A stretch of 64,000 nt of DNA from assembly GCA_017883235.1 (NCBI GenBank), contig JADGNY010000012.1, positions 18,573 through 82,572 on the forward strand, read 5' to 3'. The notes beneath the pieces were generated by a model. It saw nothing but the letters and a program-made list of their open reading frames with translations. It was not told the origin of the DNA and searched no databases. The position numbers and the translations under genes are program-made. This document shows, one piece after another, positions 26,856-36,128 of this stretch. Numbering within the stretch: position 1 is the first letter of the stretch; each line of letters starts with the position of its first letter. Source of the DNA: Thermoanaerobaculia bacterium. GTDB taxonomy: Bacteria > Acidobacteriota > Thermoanaerobaculia > Gp7-AA8.

Positions 26856-28913
26856 CTACGCAAGCGGCTGCGCGGTCACCGGAAACATCTGCTGCACCGC
26901 GTCGCTCTGCGCGGCGTCGAGTGGCAGCTCCACCGTGAATCGGGCGCCGTGGCCGGGGCCGTCGCTTTCAACGGTGGCGTTGCCGCCATGCAGTTCGGCC
27001 AGGTGGCGGACGATGGCCAGACCGAGGCCCAGGCCGCCGTGGGCTCGGGCACTGCTGCCGTCCGCCTGCCGGAAGCGCTCGAAGACGTGCGGCAGGAACG
27101 CAGGATCGATCCCGGGACCGTCATCGCTGACCACGATCCGCGCGGCGTTTTCGCCGCGCCTGAGCTGTGCCGAGATGTGTCCGCCGCGCGGGACGAACTT
27201 GATGGCGTTCGAGAGGAGATTCCAGACCACTTGCTGCAGGCGGTTGGCGTCGCCCTGGACGGGTGGGGTGAAATCGAGAGCCACGTCGATGGCAATCTGC
27301 TTCGCCGTCGCCGCCGGGCGCAGGGTCTCGATGGCGTTCCTGATCACGGCCCCGAGATCGACCGGTCCGATCTCCAGCCGGAACTTGCCGCTGATGATGC
27401 TGGAAACGTCGAGGATGTCTTCGATCAGCCGCGCCTGCGCCTTGGTCGACCGATCGATCGAATCCAATGCCAGTTGCATCGTCTCCTCGTCCAGCGAGCC
27501 GATGGTGAGCATGCGCACCCATCCGAGCGTTGCCGTCATCGGCGTCCGCAGCTCGTGGGATACCGTGGCCAGGAACTCGTCCTTGGCCCGATTGGCCTCG
27601 ATGGCCGCCGTGTGAAGCTGCGCGTTCTCGAGGGCCAGCGCCACGCGGCGCGCGAAGAGCTGCGCGAGCTCGAGATCGGCGGTGTCGTAGCGGTTCTTCC
27701 GGCGTGAGCTGACCGTGATCGCGCCGATCGTTCCACCGCGCGCGATCAGCGGTACGGTCATGTACGACTGCGTCCCGAGGCGGCGAAGGACGTCGCGGTA
27801 GGACTCATCGCTTCCCCGCTTCGCAATCTCCTCCGGCGGAAGCTCATGCACTACCTCCGGCTTGCTGGTCCGGATCGAGGCAGGAGGCCCGTAGGGAAGG
27901 TCCGCGCGCGGATCGTAGGTCTTCAGCAGACGGACGGCATCCTGCATCGAGGGATCGACATGTTTGACCGCCGCCCGCCGGATCGTGGAACCTTCGATGA
28001 CGTCGATGACGCACAGCTCGCCCAGGACCGGCAGCGCCGCCTCGGCCGCGGTTTCCAGCGTCGTGCGCGCATCGAGCGACGATGTCACCAGTTCACTGAC
28101 GCGCGCCAGGAACCGCAGCGACTCCTCGGCACGCCGGCGCGCGGTCATGTCCAGCGTCACCCCGCGCATTCCGACCGGTTTGCCGCCGGCATCCTTGACC
28201 ACCATGGCATGCGATTCCACCCAGACGGCGCGGCTGTCTTTCGTGAGCCAGCGGAAGGAGTTGGTTCGGAAGCCGCCGGCGGCGAAGTGCTCCTGGGCAT
28301 GTCTGGCCGCCTCCTCACGATCGTCCGGATGGACGATCGTGAGCCAGAAGTTCGGCGTGGCCAGCCACTCCTCCACCGAGTAGCCGAGCATCCGCGTCAC
28401 GTGCTCGCTCACATAGTCGATCCGTTGCGAGTCCTTGTCAGGATTGCCGTGCGCTTCCCAGACCACGCCCGGGACGCTGGAGACGATGCCGACCAGGCGG
28501 CGGCGCTCCGCCTCGATGCGATCGGCCATCTCGTGGAGATCCCGGCCTCGTGCGTCGCGCAACCGTGCGGTCTCGGCACGATGGGCGGCGATGATCCAGG
28601 ACAGAAGGATCATGAAGGCATCGATGACCGTGAGCTGAACCGTGTTGGTCGACGCGAATCGCCGGGCGTAGGAGGGAAGGTCGAAGAGATACTCCACTGC
28701 CGCCGAGGAGAGCGCGACCGAGAGAAGTGCGGGACCGAAACCGCCGTAGGTGGCGCTGACGACGATCGCACCGATCAGCAGGAAATAGCGCCCGCCGCCG
28801 AGGAACGGCGCCAGCCAGATCTGCAGGAAGGTGGCGATCGCGGTCACGGCGAGCGCGATGGCGTAGCGGCGCGCCAGCGAGGCATAAACGGATGGGGGGA
28901 CGATGCGTTTCAC
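26856..28913 (-). CDS. membrane sensor histidine kinase (DUF4118-like TM, PAS, GAF, HisKA, HATPase)
   Basis: FLATVSHELRTPMTATLGWVRML H-box; VVWNLLSNAIKF, SDDGPGI, GLGLGLAIVRHLAELHGG. Confidence 0.93.
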   Translation of the reverse strand: MKRIVPPSVYASLARRYAIALAVTAIATFLQIWLAPFLGGGRYFLLIGAIVVSATYGGFGPALLSVALSSAAVEYLFDLPSYARRFASTNTVQLTVIDAFMILLSWIIAAHRAETARLRDARGRDLHEMADRIEAERRRLVGIVSSVPGVVWEAHGNPDKDSQRIDYVSEHVTRMLGYSVEEWLATPNFWLTIVHPDDREEAARHAQEHFAAGGFRTNSFRWLTKDSRAVWVESHAMVVKDAGGKPVGMRGVTLDMTARRRAEESLRFLARVSELVTSSLDARTTLETAAEAALPVLGELCVIDVIEGSTIRRAAVKHVDPSMQDAVRLLKTYDPRADLPYGPPASIRTSKPEVVHELPPEEIAKRGSDESYRDVLRRLGTQSYMTVPLIARGGTIGAITVSSRRKNRYDTADLELAQLFARRVALALENAQLHTAAIEANRAKDEFLATVSHELRTPMTATLGWVRMLTIGSLDEETMQLALDSIDRSTKAQARLIEDILDVSSIISGKFRLEIGPVDLGAVIRNAIETLRPAATAKQIAIDVALDFTPPVQGDANRLQQVVWNLLSNAIKFVPRGGHISAQLRRGENAARIVVSDDGPGIDPAFLPHVFERFRQADGSSARAHGGLGLGLAIVRHLAELHGGNATVESDGPGHGARFTVELPLDAAQSDAVQQMFPVTAQPLA

Positions 28914-29061
28914 GGGTGTGCTGTCGTCCGCCGCGTGCGGGTCTCGTGCCGAGTCCGGGTCAGGGGCTTTCTTGCGTCCGTTGATAGCACTCGCGACGTG
29001 GCGTGTTGCTGAGAACGCAAAGGACTACGGAAGACGCCAGCGCTCCGCCCGCAATCTGCTT

Positions 29062-29456
29062 GAAGCGATCGTCAAAACGAAGCAAGTGATCGACGAAATG
29101 AAGCAAGCGATCGTCGAAGTGAAGCAAGCGATCGACGAAATGAAGCGCGCCAGGGTCAAAACGAAGCGCGCGAGGGTCAAAACGAAGCACGCGAGGGTCA
29201 AAACGAAGCGCGCGAGGGTGAAAACGAAGCACGCGAGGGTGAAAACGAAGCACGCGAGGGTGAAAACGAAGCACGCGAGGGTGAAAATGAAGCGCGCGAG
29301 GGTGAAAACGAAGCACGCGAGGGTGAAAACGAAGCGCGCGAGGGTGAAAACGAAGCGCGCGAGGGTGAAAACGAAGCGCGCGAGGGTGAAAACGAAGCAC
29401 GCGAGGGTGAAAACGAAGCGCGCGAGGGTCGAAATGAAGCTCGCGAGGGCCGAATG
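29062..29456. repeat. tandem array B, 21-bp period (gaagc[g/a]cgcgagggtgaaaac), 18 full units plus one 17-bp unit
   Basis: 17-bp partial unit at 29062, then full units every 21 bp from 29079 to 29436; units at 29079-29141 belong to a divergent sub-family (gaagcaagcgatcgacgaaat). Confidence 0.95.
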
Positions 29457-29502
29457 CGTCGTGGGGGGGCAGGCGGACGCGCGACTTCAGCCCCGAAAAG
29501 AC

Positions 29503-30675
29503 TCAGAACCGCGGAAGCAGTTCCACCAGTGCCCTGGCCAGCGATTCGTAGTCTCCGATCGTGTTGTAGAGCTGCGCAGAAACGCGGAGGACGCGCTTCG
29601 GCTGGTGCGGCCACGGCACGATCGGCACTTCGATCTGGCGCTCGAACAGCAACGCGTCCTGCAGGGGATCGCCGAACAGCGTTGGTACATATGGCGGGCC
29701 GTCGGGGAGCGGTATCGCCGCCATCGACCCGAGCATCTCGTCCGGCGCAGGTTTGCCGATCCCGAGCTGTTCGCACAGCAGGTCGCGCGCACGCAAGGCC
29801 AGCTCGTGATTGCGCCGCATCACCTCCGGCCATCCACCATCGGCCAGTGAGGCCATGAATCGAAGGGCGGTGGGGACGCAGAGACATGCCGTCGGATCGA
29901 ACGTGCCCGGCCAGTCGAACTCGAGATGGAACCGGCTGCGGTCGGTGCGCGTGGCATTGGCGCCGTGGCTGATCACGACGGGATGGATCCCGCGACGCCG
30001 GTTTGCGCGAACATAGAGGAAGGCGGCTCCTTTCGGAGCGCAGACCCACTTGTGAAGATTGCCGGTGTAGTACGCGGCCCCGAGCTGGTCGAGATGCAGC
30101 GGAAACATGCCGGGGGCATGGGCCCCGTCGACCAGTGTGTCGATGCCTCGCTTGTTCAGCGCATCGATCAGCCCCGCGATCGGGAAAATCAATCCTGTCT
30201 GACTGGTGACGTGATCGATGAGAAGGAGGCGGGTGCGTTCGGTGACGCGCTCCATGACCCGGTCGATGACCTCATCGGGCGATTGGATCGGAAACGGCAC
30301 CTCGACCGGCACGACCTTCGCGCCCTCGAGGCCGGCGACGTATTCGAGCGCATTGCGTGAGGCGTTGTACTCGTGCGAGGTGACGAGAAGCTCGTCATGT
30401 TTGTCGAGATCCAGCGAACGGAGCACCGCGTTCACGCCTGTCGTGGCATTCGGAACGAAGGCGATCGACTCCGTGTCCGCTCCCACGAACTCCGCCAGCC
30501 CGGTGCGGGCGTCGTCGAGGAGCGGCTCGAGCTCGCGGACCATGAACCGCACCGGCTCGCGCTCCATTTGCGTGCGAAGCTCGTCCTGTTTCGCCAGCAC
30601 CACCTTCGGGGCCGCGCCGAAGGAGCCGTGATTGAGGTAGGTGATGGCGGGGTCGAGGAGCCAGTGCTCTTTCAT
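29503..30675 (-). CDS. class V aminotransferase (isopenicillin N epimerase-like)
   Basis: LNHGSFGAAPKVVLAKQDELRTQMEREPVRFM; DGAHAPGMFPLHLDQLGAAYYTGNLHKWVCAPKG PLP-Lys region. Confidence 0.9.
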   Translation of the reverse strand: MKEHWLLDPAITYLNHGSFGAAPKVVLAKQDELRTQMEREPVRFMVRELEPLLDDARTGLAEFVGADTESIAFVPNATTGVNAVLRSLDLDKHDELLVTSHEYNASRNALEYVAGLEGAKVVPVEVPFPIQSPDEVIDRVMERVTERTRLLLIDHVTSQTGLIFPIAGLIDALNKRGIDTLVDGAHAPGMFPLHLDQLGAAYYTGNLHKWVCAPKGAAFLYVRANRRRGIHPVVISHGANATRTDRSRFHLEFDWPGTFDPTACLCVPTALRFMASLADGGWPEVMRRNHELALRARDLLCEQLGIGKPAPDEMLGSMAAIPLPDGPPYVPTLFGDPLQDALLFERQIEVPIVPWPHQPKRVLRVSAQLYNTIGDYESLARALVELLPRF

Positions 30676-31787
30676 TGCGGCAGCGAGCTTATCAGCCGCG
30701 TGATTCCTTCCTCGAATATGCGCGGCTCCGTGAGCAGCGACACGACCATATGTCCCTCGCTCTCGAAATCGAAAAAGTAGCCCGGATGGATGACGACGCC
30801 GTGTTCCTCGATCAGGCGTAACGCCAGTGCCTCATCCGAATCGATGCGCGGCACGCGGATGACGGCCGACCAGCCTCCCTCGACCGGGAGCACGCGTGCG
30901 GCGGGACATTTCTCCACCATCGCGCGAAGAGTTGCCAGATTCTGCGAGGTCCGGTCCTGAATGGCTCCGCGGATACGCGGCGCGATGGCGAGCAGCTCCG
31001 GCAGCGCCGCCTGTACCGGCGCGCTCACGGAGAGGAAGTTGTCGGCGATCATCTCCAGTGCCTGGATGGCCTCGTGTTTTCCGGGACCGCTCACCTGCAT
31101 CCATCCCAGCTTGTAGTGCGGGAGGCCGGCGGACTTCGATAACCCTCCCAGCGCGAAGCTGAGCACGTCATTGCGAACGAAAGAAGGGGATCGATCGGCG
31201 AAGGTGAAGGGATGGAAAACCTCGTCGGAGATGACCGGTAAGCCGAAGCGTGCGATCTCCTCCTGTTCCGCCTGAGAGACGTACGAACCTGTGGGGTTGT
31301 TGGGGTTGATGACCACCACGGCTCGCGTCCGCCCGGTGATCGCTGTCTCGATGCGTGATGGATTGATCTCCCATCGACGATGAAACTCCAACGGGAAGTA
31401 GTGCAAGTCGATCAGCTCCAGGGCGGCCAGATGTTCCAGCAATGGATACGATGGCCGCGCCGTGAGCACCGCGTCGCCCGGATCGCAGAGTAGCTTGAAG
31501 AGGAACGAATACGCTTCACTCGTCGATGCCGTAATGACGACGTCCGCCGCATCGCAAGCCAGCGCGTGCGCCACAGCCTCCCGCGCGGACGCGAGCCCGA
31601 GTGGCTGCGGGTCATACGGCGCGCGTGCCGCGCGGGCCATGACCTCCGAAATCTCATCGAGCGGATAGGCGATTCCAGCCGTTGTCGGATTCGAGCTCGT
31701 CAGATCGAGCAACGTTCCGCGATACGCCAGCCGCGCTACCGTGAGGCGATTGGTGGTGGCGTTCCAGTGTGCGCGGTTGGAGAACAT
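30672..31787 (-). CDS. class I/II PLP-dependent aminotransferase
   Basis: VVINPNNPTGSYVS, FALGGLSKSAGLPHYKLGWM; start set to MFSNRAHW because the upstream extension reads through a dispersed repeat. Confidence 0.88.
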   Translation of the reverse strand: MFSNRAHWNATTNRLTVARLAYRGTLLDLTSSNPTTAGIAYPLDEISEVMARAARAPYDPQPLGLASAREAVAHALACDAADVVITASTSEAYSFLFKLLCDPGDAVLTARPSYPLLEHLAALELIDLHYFPLEFHRRWEINPSRIETAITGRTRAVVVINPNNPTGSYVSQAEQEEIARFGLPVISDEVFHPFTFADRSPSFVRNDVLSFALGGLSKSAGLPHYKLGWMQVSGPGKHEAIQALEMIADNFLSVSAPVQAALPELLAIAPRIRGAIQDRTSQNLATLRAMVEKCPAARVLPVEGGWSAVIRVPRIDSDEALALRLIEEHGVVIHPGYFFDFESEGHMVVSLLTEPRIFEEGITRLISSLPQ

Positions 31788-31851
31788 GCGGATGGGGTCT
31801 CGCGGTGTCAGGCTATCAGCAAGGAATGAGATCGGAAGCCTGCCAAGCTCC

Positions 31852-31950
31852 GGCACAGACAAGAGTGTCTGAGCCACATTCGACCCCGCAAGACTCCACC
31901 CTTCTGCCAATACCGACAGCCAATGTGGCACAGACACTCTTGTCTGTACC
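31852..31950. repeat. REP-like long inverted repeat (VAQTLLSVP-coding type)
   Basis: ggcacagacaagagtgtctgagccacatt (31852-31880) versus aatgtggcacagacactcttgtctgtacc (31922-31950), near-complementary; conceptual peptide NVAQTLLSVP in both orientations. Confidence 0.8.
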
Positions 31951-32030
31951 CCGGCCGGAGCCGCCTCCGCTACGGGCTTGCGATCTCGAATCGCTCGAGA
32001 GGCCAGCGCAGACAGAGTGACTGTGCGCGG

Positions 32031-33158
32031 CTACGACCGGCAGCTCGTTCGCGCCTCGGCCATGGCCTTCTCCAGATCGCCGCGCGCGGCGCTGTGCGAC
32101 TGCGGTACCGCGTCGATTGCCGCGCGGAAGGTCGTCAGTGCTTCGTTGCACGAGCCTTTCGCCGCGAGCACGCGAGCAAGCGTGTCGAGCACGATGTAGG
32201 GATCGGGACCGTTCTGCGCGACGGCCTTTCGCGCAAACGACTCCGCTTCGTCGTAACGTTTCGATTCGTAAAGAAGCCAGGCCAGGTTGTTGAGGGCATC
32301 GCGCGATGTCGCATCGACCGTGAGTGCTTTGCGAAACGCCTCCTCAGCCTCGGTGCGGTTACCGAGCTGCATCTCGGCGTTGCCGAGGTTTGTCCAGGCC
32401 AGGAGAGAATCAGGATGCTGGACGAGGATCGCGCGATAGGCGCGCGCGGCATCCGCGTACTTTCCCTCATCTTCGAGCGCCACGGCCGCGCGGAGGGCGG
32501 CGGAATCATTGCCGGGATGGATCAGGATCGCCGCATGGCCGCCGCCTGCCCACGCTTTTTCGAGACGGTCGAACGACGTCCAACGCCCTTTGCCGTCGCC
32601 GAACTGCGTGCGAATCAGTCCGGAGGCCGTGTCGATGCCGTCGGCCACGATGTAGTGGAAAAAGTCGTAGTGATGTCCGGGCGAATCGACGACTTGCAGC
32701 ATCAGGATCACCGGCCGTCCCTGCTGCAACTCCTGTTCGATGATGGCCGGCGTTCCGGTGACGAGTTGCGCGTCGAAGCCTGCCTTGCGCGCCGCCAGCA
32801 GCATGTCGATCGTCAGCACGCCGCCGCGCGTCTTCGGCAATATCGCATCCCACGATTGCATCGTCGTGGCGTCACCGTAGTGCTGCAGCACGGTGGACAG
32901 CGAGCCGGCGCCGCACGATTCGATGCCCCAGTGTTGTGCCGGGACGTTCGGGATGACGGTCGCGGTGGGGGAGGCGTGCTGGGTTTTGGGGGTGATGGCG
33001 ATGCAGGAGGTGAGGAGAACAACGAAAAAAAGCAATGTTGAATGTTGAATGACCACGGGAGTCGGGAGTCGGGTGTCGGGTGTCGGAGAGAATACGACAT
33101 CTCCGACTCCCGACCCCCGACTCCCGACCCCCGTCGGCAGACATTCAACATTCAACAT
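32031..33158 (-). CDS. PA2778-like C39-family cysteine peptidase with TPR, putative lipoprotein (5' end uncertain)
   Basis: VPAQHWGIESCGAGSLSTVLQHYGD, GHHYDFFHYIVADGID; TPR C-terminus; LLFFVVLLTSC lipobox. The N-terminal part of the ORF is repeat sequence. Confidence 0.72.
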   Translation of the reverse strand: MLNVECLPTGVGSRGSGVGDVVFSPTPDTRLPTPVVIQHSTLLFFVVLLTSCIAITPKTQHASPTATVIPNVPAQHWGIESCGAGSLSTVLQHYGDATTMQSWDAILPKTRGGVLTIDMLLAARKAGFDAQLVTGTPAIIEQELQQGRPVILMLQVVDSPGHHYDFFHYIVADGIDTASGLIRTQFGDGKGRWTSFDRLEKAWAGGGHAAILIHPGNDSAALRAAVALEDEGKYADAARAYRAILVQHPDSLLAWTNLGNAEMQLGNRTEAEEAFRKALTVDATSRDALNNLAWLLYESKRYDEAESFARKAVAQNGPDPYIVLDTLARVLAAKGSCNEALTTFRAAIDAVPQSHSAARGDLEKAMAEARTSCRS

Positions 33159-33159
33159 T
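33034..33159. repeat. nested intergenic hairpin: outer (AATGTTG)n arms, inner (GGGAGTC)n arms
   Basis: aatgttgaatgttgaatg (33034-33051) versus cattcaacattcaacatt (33142-33159) perfect; gggagtcgggagtcgggtgtcgggtgtcggaga (33058-33090) versus tctccgactcccgacccccgactcccgaccccc (33100-33132) near-perfect. Confidence 0.88.
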
Positions 33160-33231
33160 CGCTTCTCCTTAGGAAAAACGCGGGCGAGCCAGACAGCGGC
33201 TCGCCCGGTTCGTACGGCGGTCTTCGAGTGA

Positions 33232-33609
33232 CTACCCGAGGGCGATGACGAGGATCAGAGCGGCCAGGGCGCCGATACCGATGTAGATCCATTCCTGGCG
33301 CGTCAGGCCGGCGGCCTGCACCTGGTCGATGTTCTGCGCGAGCTGATGGAGGTCCTGCGGCGAGAGCTGGGCCAGGCGCTGATCGACCTGCTCCTTGGTA
33401 AAGCCGCGGTCCGTCAGAACTTTGGCGACCTGCTCGTTTGCGGCAACGTCGCGCACGAGAGCCAGATCGGCGGCGCGCTGGTCGATGCTCTGATCGGCCG
33501 CTGTCTTCGACGGAACCGGACCGGCGAACGACGGAAGGGCCGCAAAGGCGAGGACAAGGAAGAAAACAACGAATTGGGACGAACGCTTGGACACGACAAA
33601 TACCTCCAT
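33232..33609 (-). CDS. PA2779-like family protein
   Basis: Signal peptide; VRDVAANEQVAKVLTDRGFTKEQVDQRLAQLSPQDLHQLAQNIDQVQAAG plus C-terminal TM; adjacent to the PA2778-like gene. Confidence 0.75.
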   Translation of the reverse strand: MEVFVVSKRSSQFVVFFLVLAFAALPSFAGPVPSKTAADQSIDQRAADLALVRDVAANEQVAKVLTDRGFTKEQVDQRLAQLSPQDLHQLAQNIDQVQAAGLTRQEWIYIGIGALAALILVIALG

Positions 33610-33730
33610 GTTGTGTGAAGTGGTGCTCACCACCTCACCGTTTCAGTTAACTCCGGCGATCATGGCCCCACGGCCAGGCAACCGGCATCCGGGGAGCGGA
33701 CGGAGCAAGACGGGTGCCGGGTTTGGACAG

Positions 33731-33852
33731 CGGCTACGTCGCGTTGTCGGTTGTCGGTTATCCGTTGTCAATGTGTTGCTCGTCATTGTCGTCGCTCTCG
33801 ACTGCCCTCCGCGGACAACCGAGAACCGACAACCGACAACGCGGCGTAGCCG
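33731..33852. repeat. intergenic hairpin with (GTTGTCGG)n arms upstream of rsh
   Basis: cggctacgtcgcgttgtcggttgtcggttatccgttgtc versus ggacaaccgagaaccgacaaccgacaacgcggcgtagccg. Confidence 0.87.
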
Positions 33853-33877
33853 CAGTAAATCGGCTACGATCCCTCCG

Positions 33878-36043
33878 ATGATCCGCTTCGAAGACATCCT
33901 CGACAAGGTCGAAAGCTACAAGCCCGACTTCGATGAGGAGCTCCTCGACCGCGCTTTTGTCTTCTCGGCGCGCGAGCATCGCGGACAGGTGCGCAGCTCG
34001 GGCGAGCCGTATCTCGTGCATCCCCTCAACGTCGCCTACATCCTGGCCGAGATGCGGCTCGATGAAACCTCCATCGCCGTCGGGCTGCTTCACGACGTGC
34101 TCGAGGACACGCTGACGACGAAAGAGACGCTGCAGGAGATCTTCGGCGACGACGTGGCCGAACTGGTCGACGGTGTCACGAAGATCTCCCGCTACGCCTA
34201 CGTCTCGCGGGAAGAGCAGCAGGCCGAGACCTTCCGCAAGATGTTGCTGGCGATGGTGAGCGACCTGCGCGTCGTCCTGGTCAAGCTCGCCGACCGTCTC
34301 CACAACATGCGCACGCTCCAGTTTCTCCCCGAGGAGCGGAGGCTGGCCATCGCCAAAGAGACGATGGAGATCTATGCGCCGATCGCCAACCGCCTCGGCA
34401 TGGGCCGCATCAAGAGCGAGCTCGAAGACCTCGCCTTCCGCCACATGCACCCGCGCGAATTCGAGGACCTGCAGCGCGCCGTCAACGAGAAGCTGGCCAT
34501 ATCCGGCGAGATCGTCGATCGCATCAAGGGAACGCTGACGGCCAAGCTTCAGGAGAACGACCTCAACGGCGACGTCTTCGGCCGCGTGAAGTCGATGTAC
34601 TCCATCTGGTCCAAGCTCCGGCGGCAGGAGATCGACGTCGGGCAGGTCTACGACTACCTCGCCTTCCGCATCGTCACCGCGAACATCAAAGACACCTACG
34701 CCTGCCTCGGCATCATTCATCAGATGTGGCGCCCGGTCCCCGGCCGGATCAAGGACTACATCGCCATGCCCAAGCCCAACTTCTACCAGTCGCTCCACAC
34801 GACGGTAGTGGCGGAGAAGGGGCAGCCTTTCGAGGTGCAGATCCGGACGCGGGAGATGGACCTGATCGCCGAGCAGGGGATCGCAGCGCACTGGAAGTAC
34901 AAGGAAGGCCGCGTCGGCGCGCAACCGGACGACACCAACTTCCTCTGGCTCCGGCAGCTCGTGGAGTGGCAGCACGAGATCACCGATCCGCGCGACTTCA
35001 TGCACTCGTTGAAGATCGACCTCTATCCCGATGAGGTCTATACGTTTACGCCCAAAGGAGACGTCTTCGCTTTTCCGCGCGGCGCCACGCCGCTCGACTT
35101 CGCCTACCGCATCCACACCGACGTCGGGGGCCACTGCGTCGGCGCGCGGGTGAACGGGAAATTGATGCCTCTGCGGACGACGCTCAAGAACGGCGACATC
35201 ATCGAAGTGCTCACGGCCCCGACGCAGTCGCCCTCGCGCGAGTGGATCAACATGGTGGTGACCTCGCGGGCGCGCCACAAGATCCGGCACTGGCTCAACA
35301 CCGAGCAGAAACACCGCTCCATCGATCTCGGGCGCAAACTGATCGAGAAAGAGGCCCGGCGCTACCGCGTGCAGTGGCGCAAACTCGTCGCCGAGAACGC
35401 GCTCGATGCCGTCCTGGCCGAGTATGGGCTGCCGAAGCTCGACGATCTTTATGCCGACGTCGGCTACGGCAAGATCTCCTCGCGCTCGATCGTCGAGCGT
35501 TTCGCCAAAGAGGATCAGCCGGCCGTCGATGAAGGGGTCATCACGCGCGCCGTGCGCAAGATCTTTCCCTTCACCGGCACCTCCCCGGCCATCAAGGTGC
35601 GCGGCTATGACGACCTGATGACCTACCTTGCCGGCTGCTGCAAACCGCTGCCGGGAGAGCCGATCGTCGGCTATATCTCGCGCGGCAAAGGGGTGGGCGT
35701 GCACAGTCTGAACTGCCCTAACGTCCGCAATCTGATGTTCAACGCCGACCGCCAGATTACCGTCGAATGGGCCAACCAGCGTCACGCGCAGTTCCAGGTC
35801 GAGCTGGAGGTGGTGATGGAGGACCGTCAGGGCATCCTGGCGCGCGTCGTCTCGACCGTGGCCAACATGAAAACCAACATTCGCCAGATGGACAGCCGCA
35901 CCGCGGATGGAAAGGCTACCGCCGAGCTGACTCTCGAAATCGCCGATCTCAAACACCTCGAGCGCGTCATCCGCTCCATCGCCGACATCGAAGGCGTGGT
36001 ACAGGTGGAACGGAAGTTCAACGTCAAGCATGCCACTGGGTGA
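33878..36043 (+). CDS. bifunctional (p)ppGpp synthetase/hydrolase, RelA/SpoT family
   Basis: HD domain HPLNVAYILAEMRLDETSIAVGLLHDVLEDT; synthetase YQSLHTTVVAEKGQPFEVQIRTREMDLIAEQGIAAHWKYKEG; TGS and ACT domains. Confidence 0.96.
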   Translation: MIRFEDILDKVESYKPDFDEELLDRAFVFSAREHRGQVRSSGEPYLVHPLNVAYILAEMRLDETSIAVGLLHDVLEDTLTTKETLQEIFGDDVAELVDGVTKISRYAYVSREEQQAETFRKMLLAMVSDLRVVLVKLADRLHNMRTLQFLPEERRLAIAKETMEIYAPIANRLGMGRIKSELEDLAFRHMHPREFEDLQRAVNEKLAISGEIVDRIKGTLTAKLQENDLNGDVFGRVKSMYSIWSKLRRQEIDVGQVYDYLAFRIVTANIKDTYACLGIIHQMWRPVPGRIKDYIAMPKPNFYQSLHTTVVAEKGQPFEVQIRTREMDLIAEQGIAAHWKYKEGRVGAQPDDTNFLWLRQLVEWQHEITDPRDFMHSLKIDLYPDEVYTFTPKGDVFAFPRGATPLDFAYRIHTDVGGHCVGARVNGKLMPLRTTLKNGDIIEVLTAPTQSPSREWINMVVTSRARHKIRHWLNTEQKHRSIDLGRKLIEKEARRYRVQWRKLVAENALDAVLAEYGLPKLDDLYADVGYGKISSRSIVERFAKEDQPAVDEGVITRAVRKIFPFTGTSPAIKVRGYDDLMTYLAGCCKPLPGEPIVGYISRGKGVGVHSLNCPNVRNLMFNADRQITVEWANQRHAQFQVELEVVMEDRQGILARVVSTVANMKTNIRQMDSRTADGKATAELTLEIADLKHLERVIRSIADIEGVVQVERKFNVKHATG

Positions 36044-36054
36044 GGCTTCCTCCA

Positions 36055-36107
36055 CTTCGCGGTTTCGCGTCTTCGCGTGAACATCGATCTCACGCGAAGG
36101 CGCGAAG
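36055..36107. repeat. intergenic hairpin with (TTCGCG)n arms
   Basis: cttcgcggtttcgcgtcttcgcgtga versus tcacgcgaaggcgcgaag. Confidence 0.75.
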
Positions 36108-36128
36108 GGATTGGGCTAACATCCTTCA

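Noticed and set aside
28903-30049. Long ORFs through array B on both strands (28903..29850 +, 28960..29400 -, 29198..30049 -) as heptad-repeat proteins
   Set aside because: A 21-bp repeat without stops opens several frames at once, and these ORFs run antisense into the aminotransferase gene.
31788-31937. N-terminal extension of the class I/II aminotransferase
   Set aside because: The extension is translation of the REP-like element (NVAQTLLSVP); the conserved protein begins at MFSNRAHW.
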